A DNA stretch of 33,176 nt from an uncultured Clostridia bacterium (GTDB taxonomy: Bacteria; Bacillota; Clostridia; TANB77; CAG-508). Shown here in pieces: positions 24,653-31,144 of the stretch. Position 1 is the stretch's first letter; each line of letters begins with the position of its first letter. Location: positions 1 through 33,176 of the forward strand of contig CALXQP010000030.1 of NCBI GenBank assembly GCA_944390695.1, in the 5' to 3' direction. The position numbers and the translations under genes are program-made. Below the pieces are notes generated by a model that did no database searches, was not told the DNA's origin, and saw only the letters and a program-made list of their open reading frames with translations.

Positions 24653-26362
24653 ATGATAGATTTTAAAGAAATAATTGCAAATGCAATATCAAATGTACTA
24701 CAATTAGATGTAAATGAAATAAAAATGTCAATAGAAAAGCCAAAAGGAGCAGATAATGGTGATTATGCTTATCCATGTTTCAGATTAGCAAAAACATTAA
24801 AAAAATCGCCACAGATGATTGCAGAAGAAATTAAAGGAAAAATAGATTTAGATAAAAATCAAATTATAAAAGTTGAAACAGTTGGTGGATATGTAAACTT
24901 TTTTGTGAATAAAGAATTATTAGCAAAAGAAGTTATTTCAGAAATTTCAAGTCAACAACAATATGGAAGTTCTAAAATAGGAAATGGCAAAAATATAGTT
25001 ATAGATTATTCTGCACCTAATATTGCTAAACAATTTCATATAGGTCATTTGCGTTCAACAGTAATAGGTGCAGCATTATATAATATATATAAATATTTAG
25101 GATATAATGTTACTGGAATAAACCATTTAGGTGATTATGGAACTCAATTTGGAAAATTAATAGAAGGATATAAATTATGGGGAGATGAATATGATATAGA
25201 TTCAAACCCTATTGATGAATTAAATAAAATATATATACGAATAAATCAAGCTTGTAAAGAAGATGAACAAATTCTAGAAAATTGTAGAAATAATTTCAAG
25301 AAATTAGAAGATGGAGATCCATATTGTTTAGAATTATGGAATAAGTTTAAAGATTTAAGTTTAAAAGAATTTCAAAAAGTATATGATATATTAGGCAGTA
25401 AATTTGATTCTTGGAATGGAGAGGCTTTTTATTCAGATAAAATGCCTGAAGTAATAGAGATTTTAGAAAAATCAGGAAAGTTGACAGAATCTCAAGGGGC
25501 TAGAATTATAGATTTAGAAGATAAAGGAATAAATACACCTTGTATTATAGAAAAATCAAATGGTTCTACAACTTATGCAACTAGAGACTTAGCAGCAATT
25601 ATGTATAGAGCTAGAAATTATGATTTTGATAAAGCTTTATATGTAACTTCTTATGAACAAGTTCTTCATTTTAAACAAGTTTTTGAAGTAGCTAAATTAT
25701 TAGGATTAGATGAAAAATACACTAATGGCTTAGAACATATTTCTTTTGGAATGGTATTATTGCCAACAGGCAAAATGTCAACTCGAGAAGGTACAAGCGT
25801 GAAATTAAATGATTTATTAGATGAAGCAATATCAAGAGCAAAAGCAATTATTGAACAGAAAAATCCTGATTTGCAAAATAAAGAAGATGTTGCCAAAAAA
25901 GTTGGAGTAGGTGCAGTAATATTTAATGATTTATTTAATAGTAGAGTTAAAGATGAAATATTTGATTGGGATACAATGTTAAATTTTCAAGGAGAAACTG
26001 GTCCATATGTTCAATATACTTATGTTCGTACCAAAAGTGTTATTGAAAAAGCAGGAGGAGTACCAAATATATTAGATGTAGATCCTAAATTATTGCAAGA
26101 TGAATATTCAATTAGATTATTTAAACTTATCTATGGTTTTGAAGATATTTTGTTACAAGTTACTGATAAAAATGAGCCATCTATATTATCAAGATATTTG
26201 ATTGATTTGGCTAAAACTTATAGTAATTTTTATAATGAAAATAAAATCATACTTGATGATAAATCTTTGCAAAATGCACGTGTGTTTTTGACTTATGCTG
26301 TAGGTCAGGTGTTAAAAAACGGAGCTGAGTTATTAGGAATGCAAATGCCTGAAAAAATGTAA
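24653..26362 (+). CDS. argS: Arginyl-tRNA synthetase
   Basis: A 569-residue class I synthetase that charges tRNA-Arg. The N-terminal additional domain (about 1-105, with GDYAYPCFRLAKTLKKSP) is followed by the HIGH motif in SAPNIAKQFHIGHLRST, the KMSKS position reads KMSTREGTSV as is common in ArgRS, and the C-terminal anticodon-binding domain includes LSRYLIDLAKTYSNFYNE. The family requires tRNA for activation. The ATG at 24653 is chosen because AAGGA ends 9 nt before it; an in-frame ATG at 24599 lies inside cysS. It follows cysS by 28 nt, so both are probably co-transcribed. A 23-bp inverted repeat lies 27 nt after the stop. Confidence 0.95.
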   Translation: MIDFKEIIANAISNVLQLDVNEIKMSIEKPKGADNGDYAYPCFRLAKTLKKSPQMIAEEIKGKIDLDKNQIIKVETVGGYVNFFVNKELLAKEVISEISSQQQYGSSKIGNGKNIVIDYSAPNIAKQFHIGHLRSTVIGAALYNIYKYLGYNVTGINHLGDYGTQFGKLIEGYKLWGDEYDIDSNPIDELNKIYIRINQACKEDEQILENCRNNFKKLEDGDPYCLELWNKFKDLSLKEFQKVYDILGSKFDSWNGEAFYSDKMPEVIEILEKSGKLTESQGARIIDLEDKGINTPCIIEKSNGSTTYATRDLAAIMYRARNYDFDKALYVTSYEQVLHFKQVFEVAKLLGLDEKYTNGLEHISFGMVLLPTGKMSTREGTSVKLNDLLDEAISRAKAIIEQKNPDLQNKEDVAKKVGVGAVIFNDLFNSRVKDEIFDWDTMLNFQGETGPYVQYTYVRTKSVIEKAGGVPNILDVDPKLLQDEYSIRLFKLIYGFEDILLQVTDKNEPSILSRYLIDLAKTYSNFYNENKIILDDKSLQNARVFLTYAVGQVLKNGAELLGMQMPEKM

Positions 26363-26389
26363 TCAAAAGATGAGCATTGTTCACTCAAT

Positions 26390-26483
26390 AAAAAACTGAA
26401 TATATTATTATTCCATGGCTGAACCATGCCATGGTCTTCGTAAACATGCTCAGCCTTTGCAATAATAATATATTCAGTTTTTT
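26390..26483. terminator. Perfect 23-bp inverted repeat after argS enclosing structured element (family 2, copy 1)
   Basis: The arms 26390-26412 and 26461-26483 are perfect complements (AAAAAACTGAATATATT at the outer left) and the right arm ends in a T-run, so it can terminate argS. The 48-nt interior (26413-26460) can itself fold: GGCTGA pairs with TCAGCC and ACCAT with ATGGT around GCC. The interior is about 80 percent identical to 29942-29990, so it is also a copy of a dispersed element. With the leader that follows, it fills the gap of 312 bases before the next gene. Confidence 0.75.
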
Positions 26484-26495
26484 TCTTTAGTCAGA

Positions 26496-26668
26496 ATAAA
26501 GCTTGAAAATCATTGACTTTTCAAGAAAAATATTGTATAATAGATTCGATGTGGCAAATATGCCATGTCGTTACTTTTTTTCTACTAAATAGTAGGAGAT
26601 AAATTTTCTCTTGCTCTTTAGTTTGCAATATAGTTCGCATTAAAAACTTGAGAGAAGAAGAAAGGGTG
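26496..26668 (+). promoter_or_regulatory. Duplicated promoter-leader, copy 1
   Basis: This 173-nt segment is 97 percent identical (5 substitutions, no indels) to 27299-27471. It holds TTGACT (26513-26518), a 17-bp spacer and TATAAT (26536-26541). A perfect 8-bp inverted repeat, CTTGAAAA (26502-26509) and TTTTCAAG (26518-26525), surrounds the -35 and may be an operator. The predicted transcript begins near 26548 with a 10-bp hairpin, CGATGTGGCA-AATA-TGCCATGTCG (26547-26570), followed by CTACT-AAAT-AGTAG, a pyrimidine run and the polypurine ribosome site GAAGAAAGGG. The leader is about 127 nt. Confidence 0.8.
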
Positions 26669-26674
26669 TTGAAA

Positions 26675-27106
26675 ATGTTGAAAGCATCACTTGCGCAGCT
26701 AAAGGCTGCCGATGCGCTCGTGGAGCGGTGTATGGAAATCAACTACACTGCTACAGAAGAGAAAAACAAGATCGAGAAAGTCGCCCAAAACCTGTTCTTC
26801 TGGATTTTACACCAGATGAATGAAAGAGCCATCTTTGTCTCAGATATGGGAAAAAATCACATGGACGAGATAGAGATGAAGTTCGAGTTTGAAGTCACTG
26901 AATTTTCATTCAAGTTGATGGATGCAACCTATGCCGGAAGCAGCAACTTCGTGGTACTGAAAGGAATATTGAACCTTTCTGAGCTCAAAAGAGTTAGGGA
27001 AAGGTTGAAAGATACTTTCAACCAGTTACCCAATTACAAAGCATGGACTTATATGCAAAAAGGCGAAAACCTTGAAGGACTCAAGGTGAGACTTGAACTC
27101 TTATAG
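26675..27106 (+). CDS. Orphan paralogue 1, unrecognised small protein
   Basis: A 143-residue soluble protein that I do not recognise. It starts MLKASLAQLKAADALVERC, continues with a helical first half, NLFFWILHQMN near 39-49, then beta-rich MDEIEMKFEFEVTEFSFKLMDATYAGSSNF and a C-terminal DTFNQLPNYKAW block. It has no signal peptide, membrane helix or zinc motif. The ATG at 26675 is chosen because GAAAGGGTG precedes it; a TTG 27 nt earlier has no ribosome site. The coding GC is visibly higher than in neighbours (codons such as GCG, CTC, CGG), suggesting transfer. It is about 40 percent identical to the gene at 27478, which has an almost identical leader. Function is unknown. Confidence 0.75.
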   Translation: MLKASLAQLKAADALVERCMEINYTATEEKNKIEKVAQNLFFWILHQMNERAIFVSDMGKNHMDEIEMKFEFEVTEFSFKLMDATYAGSSNFVVLKGILNLSELKRVRERLKDTFNQLPNYKAWTYMQKGENLEGLKVRLELL

Positions 27107-27125
27107 ACAACTTTCTTATGAGAGA

Positions 27126-27167
27126 AACCAGAAAAAGCAGATTAAAAAATCTGCTTTTTCTGGTTTT
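27126..27167 (+). terminator. Strong terminator after orphan paralogue 1
   Basis: An 18-bp perfect stem (27126-27143 with 27148-27165; core CCAGAAAAAGCAGATT) with an AAAA loop, then TTTT (27164-27167 in and after the stem). It makes the first orphan gene a separate transcription unit. Confidence 0.88.
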
Positions 27168-27190
27168 AAAAGGTTATAAATTATGCTTCA

Positions 27191-27292
27191 GGTCAATTGT
27201 AAAATTAAAATATGTTTTTTTTAGATGAAAGTATATTGGAAATTATATTTCGGTCAATTGAAAAGTTAAATGTAATTTCGAAATTATATTTC
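27191..27292. repeat. Short direct repeats upstream of the second orphan unit
   Basis: GGTCAATTG-x-AAA-x-TTAAA occurs at 27191-27209 and 27252-27270 (17 of 19 identical). GAAATTATATTTC, itself nearly palindromic, occurs at 27239-27251 and 27280-27292. These lie between the first terminator and the second promoter and have no counterpart before copy 1. They may be regulator sites or remnants of the duplication. Confidence 0.45.
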
Positions 27293-27298
27293 ATTTCG

Positions 27299-27471
27299 AT
27301 AAAGCTTGAAAATCATTGACTTTTCAAGCAAAATGTTGTATAATAACTTCGATGTGGCAAATATGCCATGTCGTTACTTTTTTTCTACTAAATAGTAGGA
27401 GAAAAATTTTCTCTTGCTCTTTAGTTTGCAATATAGTTCGCATTAAAAACTTGAGAGAAGAAGAAAGGGTG
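27299..27471 (+). promoter_or_regulatory. Duplicated promoter-leader, copy 2
   Basis: Copy 2 of the 173-nt segment. TTGACT is at 27316-27321 and TATAAT at 27339-27344 (17-bp spacer), with the same 8-bp inverted repeat around the -35 and the same 5' hairpin (27350-27373). The five differences from copy 1 fall in the promoter spacer and just after the -10 (four) and one in the leader, so both hairpins are unchanged. Confidence 0.8.
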
Positions 27472-27477
27472 GCTGAA

Positions 27478-27912
27478 ATGTTGAAACTCTCACTTGCACA
27501 GCTAAAAGCAGCTGATGCTCTTGCGGAGCGGTGCGCTGATTTAGCGTATTCCAAGGGCCAAGAGAGGAATGTGTGTGAAAAGACGACTGAAGATATATTC
27601 TTCTGGGTCTTGCACCGAATGAACAAGGAGCTGGTCTCTTCGATAGATACTAGCTTCAAGAGTGAGATCGAACTCAGGTTTGAGTTACAAAGGAGTGAGT
27701 TGACGGGCTGTTTCGAAATAGTGAATGCAACTTATTCGACCTCTTCAAACGATTTCAAGGTCTTAAAAGAAATTATGGACGTGGATTCTGCGAAAAAGGT
27801 CATGGGGGAATTGGCTGAGTCGTTTAACCAAATTCCTGATTACACGGCAAGGGTATGCAAGACCAAGGGGGAGGGCCTGCTAGATTTTATTATCAGGCTT
27901 GACGTTCTGTAA
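27478..27912 (+). CDS. Orphan paralogue 2, unrecognised small protein
   Basis: A 144-residue paralogue of the gene at 26675, starting MLKLSLAQLKAADALAERC. Shared blocks are the N-terminus, DIFFWVLHRMN, SEIELRFELQRSE, NATYSTSSNDFKVLK and ESFNQIPDYTAR, ending in IIRLDVL versus VRLELL. The first 19 residues and the ESFNQ region are the most conserved. No catalytic motif is seen. ATG 27478 is preceded by GAAAGGGTGGCT. A longer in-frame reading through the leader is rejected because the same frame in copy 1 has a TAA and the leader is conserved as RNA-like sequence. Coding GC is higher than in neighbours. Function is unknown; the pair could be sensors, immunity-type or antitoxin-type proteins, but nothing in the sequence decides this. 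Confidence 0.75.
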   Translation: MLKLSLAQLKAADALAERCADLAYSKGQERNVCEKTTEDIFFWVLHRMNKELVSSIDTSFKSEIELRFELQRSELTGCFEIVNATYSTSSNDFKVLKEIMDVDSAKKVMGELAESFNQIPDYTARVCKTKGEGLLDFIIRLDVL

Positions 27913-27936
27913 ATCCTATCATCAAGGGAAATTAGG

Positions 27937-27962
27937 AAAAGGTGGCTTTGTTGCCACCTTTT
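27937..27962 (+). terminator. Terminator after orphan paralogue 2
   Basis: AAAAGGTGGC (27937-27946) and GCCACCTTTT (27953-27962) form a 10-bp stem with a TTTGTT loop; the U-run is short (TTTT). Confidence 0.75.
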
Positions 27963-27975
27963 GGCATATAATATG

Positions 27976-28004
27976 TTAACAGAATAAAAAAATAATCATA
28001 TAAT
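27976..28004 (+). promoter_or_regulatory. Promoter of the cysteine synthase-like gene
   Basis: TTAACA (27976-27981), a 17-bp spacer and TATAAT (27999-28004), 81 bp before the start codon. Confidence 0.6.
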
Positions 28005-28026
28005 ATACTAAATAAAAAAGTATAAG

Positions 28027-28066
28027 CTATGTAGACAATTTATAAATAATGTTTACATAGTTTTTT
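28027..28066 (+). promoter_or_regulatory. Terminator-like hairpin in the cysK-like leader
   Basis: CTATGTAGACA (28027-28037) pairs with TGTTTACATAG (28050-28060), 11 pairs with one G-U, followed by TTTTTT (28061-28066). It lies between the promoter and the start codon, so it could act as an attenuator. No T-box or known riboswitch pattern is recognised. Confidence 0.5.
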
Positions 28067-28085
28067 GTATAAAGGAGGATATTAA

Positions 28086-29054
28086 ATGGAAAAATTAGAG
28101 AAAATTATAGGAAATACTCCAATGATAAGATTAAATTATGAATTAAATGGCGAAAAAAGAAGTATATATGTTAAATTAGAATATTATAATTTAACAGGAA
28201 GTATAAAAGATAGGGTAGCATATTATATAATTAAAAATGCAAAAAAAAATAAATTACTGAAAGATAATATGCCAATAGTAGAGGCTACTAGTGGAAATAC
28301 GGGAATCGCATTATCAGCTTTAGGTGCATATTATAATCATCCAGTATATATTTATATGCCCAATTGGGTAAGTAAGGAAAGGGTAAATTTAATGAAATCA
28401 TATGGAGCAAATATTATCTTAATCTCGAAAGAAGAAGGAGGGTTTATTAAATGTGTTGAAGAAGCAAAGAAAAAAACAGAGGAAATACATGGCTTTTGGG
28501 CTAATCAATTTGCTAATCAGGACAACTATCTAGCACATTTTGAAACAACTGGAAGAGAGATAATCAAGCAGTTGCCAGAAAAAGTATATGCATTTATTTC
28601 AGGAGTTGGAACAGGAGGGACTTTAATGGGAATAGGAAAAAGATTAAGAGAAGAATTTAAAGAACTTAAAATAGTAGCCTTAGAACCAGACAAGATGCCA
28701 ATAATATCTCAAGGAAAGATAATAAGTAACCATAAAATAGAAGGGATTGGAGATGATTTTGTTCCAGATTTAATAGATAAAAAAGCAATAAATGATATTG
28801 AATTAGTTAATGATGATGATGCTATAAATATGTCAAAACGATTAGCAAAAGAATTAGGTTTGGGAGTTGGGATATCTTCTGGGGCAAATATAATTGCATC
28901 TATTTTATTTCAGGAAAAGATGGATAAACCAGTAGTTACAGTTTTTGCAGATGATAATAAAAAATATTTATCAACAGAATTGATGGGAGAAGTTCAAAAA
29001 AATAAAAAATTTATTTCAAATAGTATTAAGTTATTAAATTATGAACAAGTATAA
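28086..29054 (+). CDS. Cysteine synthase-like PLP enzyme
   Basis: A 322-residue fold-type II PLP enzyme of the cysteine synthase family, which makes cysteine from O-acetylserine and sulfide. The PLP lysine is K41 in TGSIKDR, followed by ATSGNTGIALSALG (about 67-80), the phosphate-binding GVGTGGT and the late GISSGAN. The lysine motif reads LTGSIKDR rather than the usual NPGGSVKDR, so a related activity (cystathionine beta-synthase-like or another beta-replacement) cannot be excluded. The AAAGGAGG site 6 nt before the ATG is strong. It has its own promoter and a leader with a terminator-like hairpin, and faces deoD convergently. Confidence 0.85.
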   Translation: MEKLEKIIGNTPMIRLNYELNGEKRSIYVKLEYYNLTGSIKDRVAYYIIKNAKKNKLLKDNMPIVEATSGNTGIALSALGAYYNHPVYIYMPNWVSKERVNLMKSYGANIILISKEEGGFIKCVEEAKKKTEEIHGFWANQFANQDNYLAHFETTGREIIKQLPEKVYAFISGVGTGGTLMGIGKRLREEFKELKIVALEPDKMPIISQGKIISNHKIEGIGDDFVPDLIDKKAINDIELVNDDDAINMSKRLAKELGLGVGISSGANIIASILFQEKMDKPVVTVFADDNKKYLSTELMGEVQKNKKFISNSIKLLNYEQV

Positions 29055-29064
29055 AGTTGATAAC

Positions 29065-29111
29065 GTGGGCTTTAAAGTGTTATAAATATATAAAATGTTC
29101 CCAAAGCCCAC
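29065..29111. terminator. Bidirectional terminator between cysK-like gene and deoD
   Basis: GTGGGCTTT (29065-29073) is a perfect complement of AAAGCCCAC (29103-29111), enclosing an AT-rich 29-nt loop. It lies between two convergent stops and could serve both strands, though the U-runs are weak. Confidence 0.6.
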
Positions 29112-29118
29112 TATTATT

Positions 29119-29841
29119 CTATAGATAAAAACATGAATCAAGAGCGAGTTTTATCATATTATTAAGACCTGTTTGACGTTCTTCAGGTGTAGCAATATCT
29201 TTAATATATTTTGAATCAACAACACTCATTAAGCAAGCAGCCTTTTTGTTTAAAATTTTTGCAACATAGAAAAGAGAAAAAGCTTCCATTTCAGCAGATA
29301 TTGGATTAAAATTTTCTGGAACTCTTGCCAAAAATTTATTTACATCTGTCATGTAAACATCAAAACAATCAGTGCAAACTGTATTTCCAATCGTAAGAGA
29401 AATATTGGTTTCTTTTGCGGTTCTAGTAATAATGTTATTCAAATTTTTGTCACTTGAAACTATGTGGCAATCTTCATTATTTAAAGTTAGAGCAAAATTG
29501 CTTTCAGAAAATACATTTTCAGATAATATAATGTCAAATAGTTTTAATTCTTGTTTATAGGCTCCACATGAGCCAATTCTTATTATATTTTCTACTCCAT
29601 AAAATTTGTATAATTCATATGAATAAATTCCCATACTTGGCATTCCCATTCCTGACGCCATTACTGTTACATCTTTTCCTTTGTAAATACCTGTATATGC
29701 ATACATTCCTCTAACAGAATTAACTAGTTTTGCATTTTCTAAAAAATTTTCAGCTATATATTTTGCACGAAGTGGATCACCTGGAGTTATAACTGTTTTT
29801 GCTATATCTCCTAAATTTGCTTCATTATGTGGTGTAGACAT
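29119..29841 (-). CDS. deoD: Purine nucleoside phosphorylase DeoD
   Basis: A 240-residue DeoD-type phosphorylase, a hexameric cytosolic enzyme that splits purine nucleosides to base and ribose-1-phosphate in salvage. Motifs are STPHNEANLGDIAKTVI with PGDPLRAKYIAE, VMASGMGMPSMGIYSYEL, the phosphate region IRIGSCGAY, the ribose/purine pocket ISAEMEAFSLFYVA, and SVVDS, where the aspartate matches the catalytic D204 of E. coli. It is the only gene on the - strand here. AAGGAGG lies 6 nt before the ATG at 29841. A consensus promoter is found 44 bp upstream of the start. Confidence 0.95.
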   Translation of the reverse strand: MSTPHNEANLGDIAKTVITPGDPLRAKYIAENFLENAKLVNSVRGMYAYTGIYKGKDVTVMASGMGMPSMGIYSYELYKFYGVENIIRIGSCGAYKQELKLFDIILSENVFSESNFALTLNNEDCHIVSSDKNLNNIITRTAKETNISLTIGNTVCTDCFDVYMTDVNKFLARVPENFNPISAEMEAFSLFYVAKILNKKAACLMSVVDSKYIKDIATPEERQTGLNNMIKLALDSCFYL

Positions 29842-29884
29842 AAAATACCTCCTTGATTATTTTTATTAAATTATAAATATAAAT

Positions 29885-29915
29885 ATTATATATCATTGTA
29901 ACATGTGAATGTCAA
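29885..29915 (-). promoter_or_regulatory. deoD promoter
   Basis: Read on the - strand, TTGACA (29915-29910), a 17-bp spacer and TATATA (29892-29887), overlapping TATAAT two bases further on. Half of a 9-bp inverted repeat (CATGTGAAT 29902-29910, ATTCACATG 30030-30038) lies in the spacer. Confidence 0.7.
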
Positions 29916-29941
29916 GGTTATAGTCTTTTAAATTACAATTT

Positions 29942-30008
29942 CATGGCCGAACCATGCCAAGGTTTTCGTACCAAGCTCAGTCTTTGGCGAAGTAATATAT
30001 TTTCAGGA
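29942..30008 (+). repeat. Dispersed structured element, family 2 copy 2
   Basis: The segment starting CATGGCCGAACCATGCCA matches the argS-distal element at 26414 (CATGGCTGAACCATGCCA) and continues through TTCGTA, GCTCAG, CTTTG and TAATATATT-TCAG, about 80 percent identity with one or two gaps. Unlike copy 1 it lacks perfect flanking arms. It occupies the middle of the 328-base gap between divergent deoD and the alarmone synthetase gene; the rest of that gap holds the deoD promoter and AT-rich sequence. Confidence 0.65.
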
Positions 30009-30169
30009 TTTCTTCTTATGATTATATTAATTCACATGAAAAACACATAAAGAAAATATTTCTATAACAAAATATATATAAAATGCAATTAGTAAAACTT
30101 ACCAATAGATATAATTATTCTTAAAATAATTGCATAGAAATTATGATAGAATATGAAAGGAAATAAATT

Positions 30170-30811
30170 ATGAGAGAAAATGATTTAATAATAATTGAAA
30201 ATTTTTTAGAAAATAAAGATGAAAAATTAGATGTGAAAGATGAGCCGTTTGATAAATTGATGTTTTTTTATAGGTCAGCATTAAGTCAATTAGAAACACA
30301 GATGAATATCATAAAAGATGAATTTAAGATAATATATAATTATGATTTAATAGATCATATAGACACAAGAATTAAAGAACCAAAAAGTATTATAAAAAAG
30401 ATGGAGAAGAAAAAATATGAAAAAACCTATATAAATCTAATTGAAAAAATAAATGATATTGCTGGAATGAGGATTGTGTGTACATTAAAAGATGATATAT
30501 TCTTTATAAAAAATTTAATAAAGCAAAATCCAGATATACATATATTAAAAGAAAAAGATTATGTAACAAATCCAAAGCCAAGTGGGTATTCTAGTTATCA
30601 TTTAATAGTAGAAGTACCTGTTAGATTAACACAGCAAATTATAAATGTAAAGTGTGAGATACAAATTAGAACACTAGCAATGGACTTTTGGGCAAGTTTT
30701 GAGCATAAAGTTAAATATAAAGCTGAGACAGAAGTAAGCAAAAAAACTTCAAAAGAATTAATAGCATGTGCAAAAGCAATTAACAAATTTGATGACAAGA
30801 TGTCACTATAA
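30170..30811 (+). CDS. Small alarmone synthetase (RelQ/YjbM type)
   Basis: A 213-residue single-domain (p)ppGpp synthetase, which transfers pyrophosphate from ATP to GTP or GDP. No hydrolase, TGS or ACT domain is present, as in RelQ/SasB/YjbM. Motifs are DIAGMRIVCT (D96, R101), EKDYVTNPKPSGYSSYH (Y140, H144) and CEIQIRTLAMDFWASFEHK (E163, Q165, R167, H179). The catalytic glutamate-containing EIQIRT motif is intact, so it should be active. AAAGG precedes the ATG. No NAD kinase gene is adjacent, unlike the relQ neighbourhood in Bacillus. A dispersed repeat array starts 19 bp after the stop. Confidence 0.9.
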   Translation: MRENDLIIIENFLENKDEKLDVKDEPFDKLMFFYRSALSQLETQMNIIKDEFKIIYNYDLIDHIDTRIKEPKSIIKKMEKKKYEKTYINLIEKINDIAGMRIVCTLKDDIFFIKNLIKQNPDIHILKEKDYVTNPKPSGYSSYHLIVEVPVRLTQQIINVKCEIQIRTLAMDFWASFEHKVKYKAETEVSKKTSKELIACAKAINKFDDKMSL

Positions 30812-30829
30812 AATGGCAAAAACAAAAAA

Positions 30830-30997
30830 AGAGAACCGGCACCAAATTAAAGAACCGGCACCAAATTAACAAAATGGCGCAAACTGGCTGGCCAGGCGGA
30901 ACAGAGCGAAAAAAGGAAAAAAGAGAACCGGCACCAAATTAACAAGCCAGCCGAGAGAGCCGGAGCAAAAAGGCAAAAAGAGAACCGACACCAAATT
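30830..30997 (+). repeat. Dispersed composite repeat, locus 4 (four cores)
   Basis: Cores lie at 30830-30848, 30849-30867 (first bases altered), 30922-30940 and 30979-30997 (GACACC instead of GGCACC). The first two are directly joined with no spacer, the second and third are 73 bp apart with the standard spacer (ACAAAATGGCGCAAACTGGC, then GGCTGGCCAGGCGG), and the last is 57 bp on with a shortened spacer. With the rny promoter it fills the 333-base gap between the alarmone synthetase and RNase Y. Confidence 0.9.
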
Positions 30998-31018
30998 AGC
31001 GAAAATTAAAAAAAGTAC

Positions 31019-31047
31019 TTGACAGTTGACAATAATAATTATACAAT
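31019..31047 (+). promoter_or_regulatory. rny promoter
   Basis: TTGACA (31019-31024), a 17-bp spacer and TACAAT (31042-31047), starting 21 bp after the repeat array. The leader to the start codon is about 90 nt, with no clear strong hairpin. Confidence 0.75.
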
Positions 31048-31144
31048 ATAAGAGGTTGAAAAAATATATAAACATAAAAAATTAAAATTGTAAAGATATA
31101 TTTATTCGAACATTGAAAAATAAATAAGAAAGAGGTGTATGATT

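Noticed and set aside
27316..27477. N-terminal extension of orphan paralogue 2 through the leader
   Set aside because: The same frame in copy 1 has a TAA stop at the one differing leader base, and this stretch contains the promoter, the 5' hairpin and the ribosome site; the ATG at 27478 matches the start of the paralogue.
26363..28085. Insertion sequence or phage fragment carrying the orphan pair
   Set aside because: No transposase, integrase, flanking direct repeat or terminal inverted repeat common to both sides was found; higher GC alone supports transfer but not a specific element.
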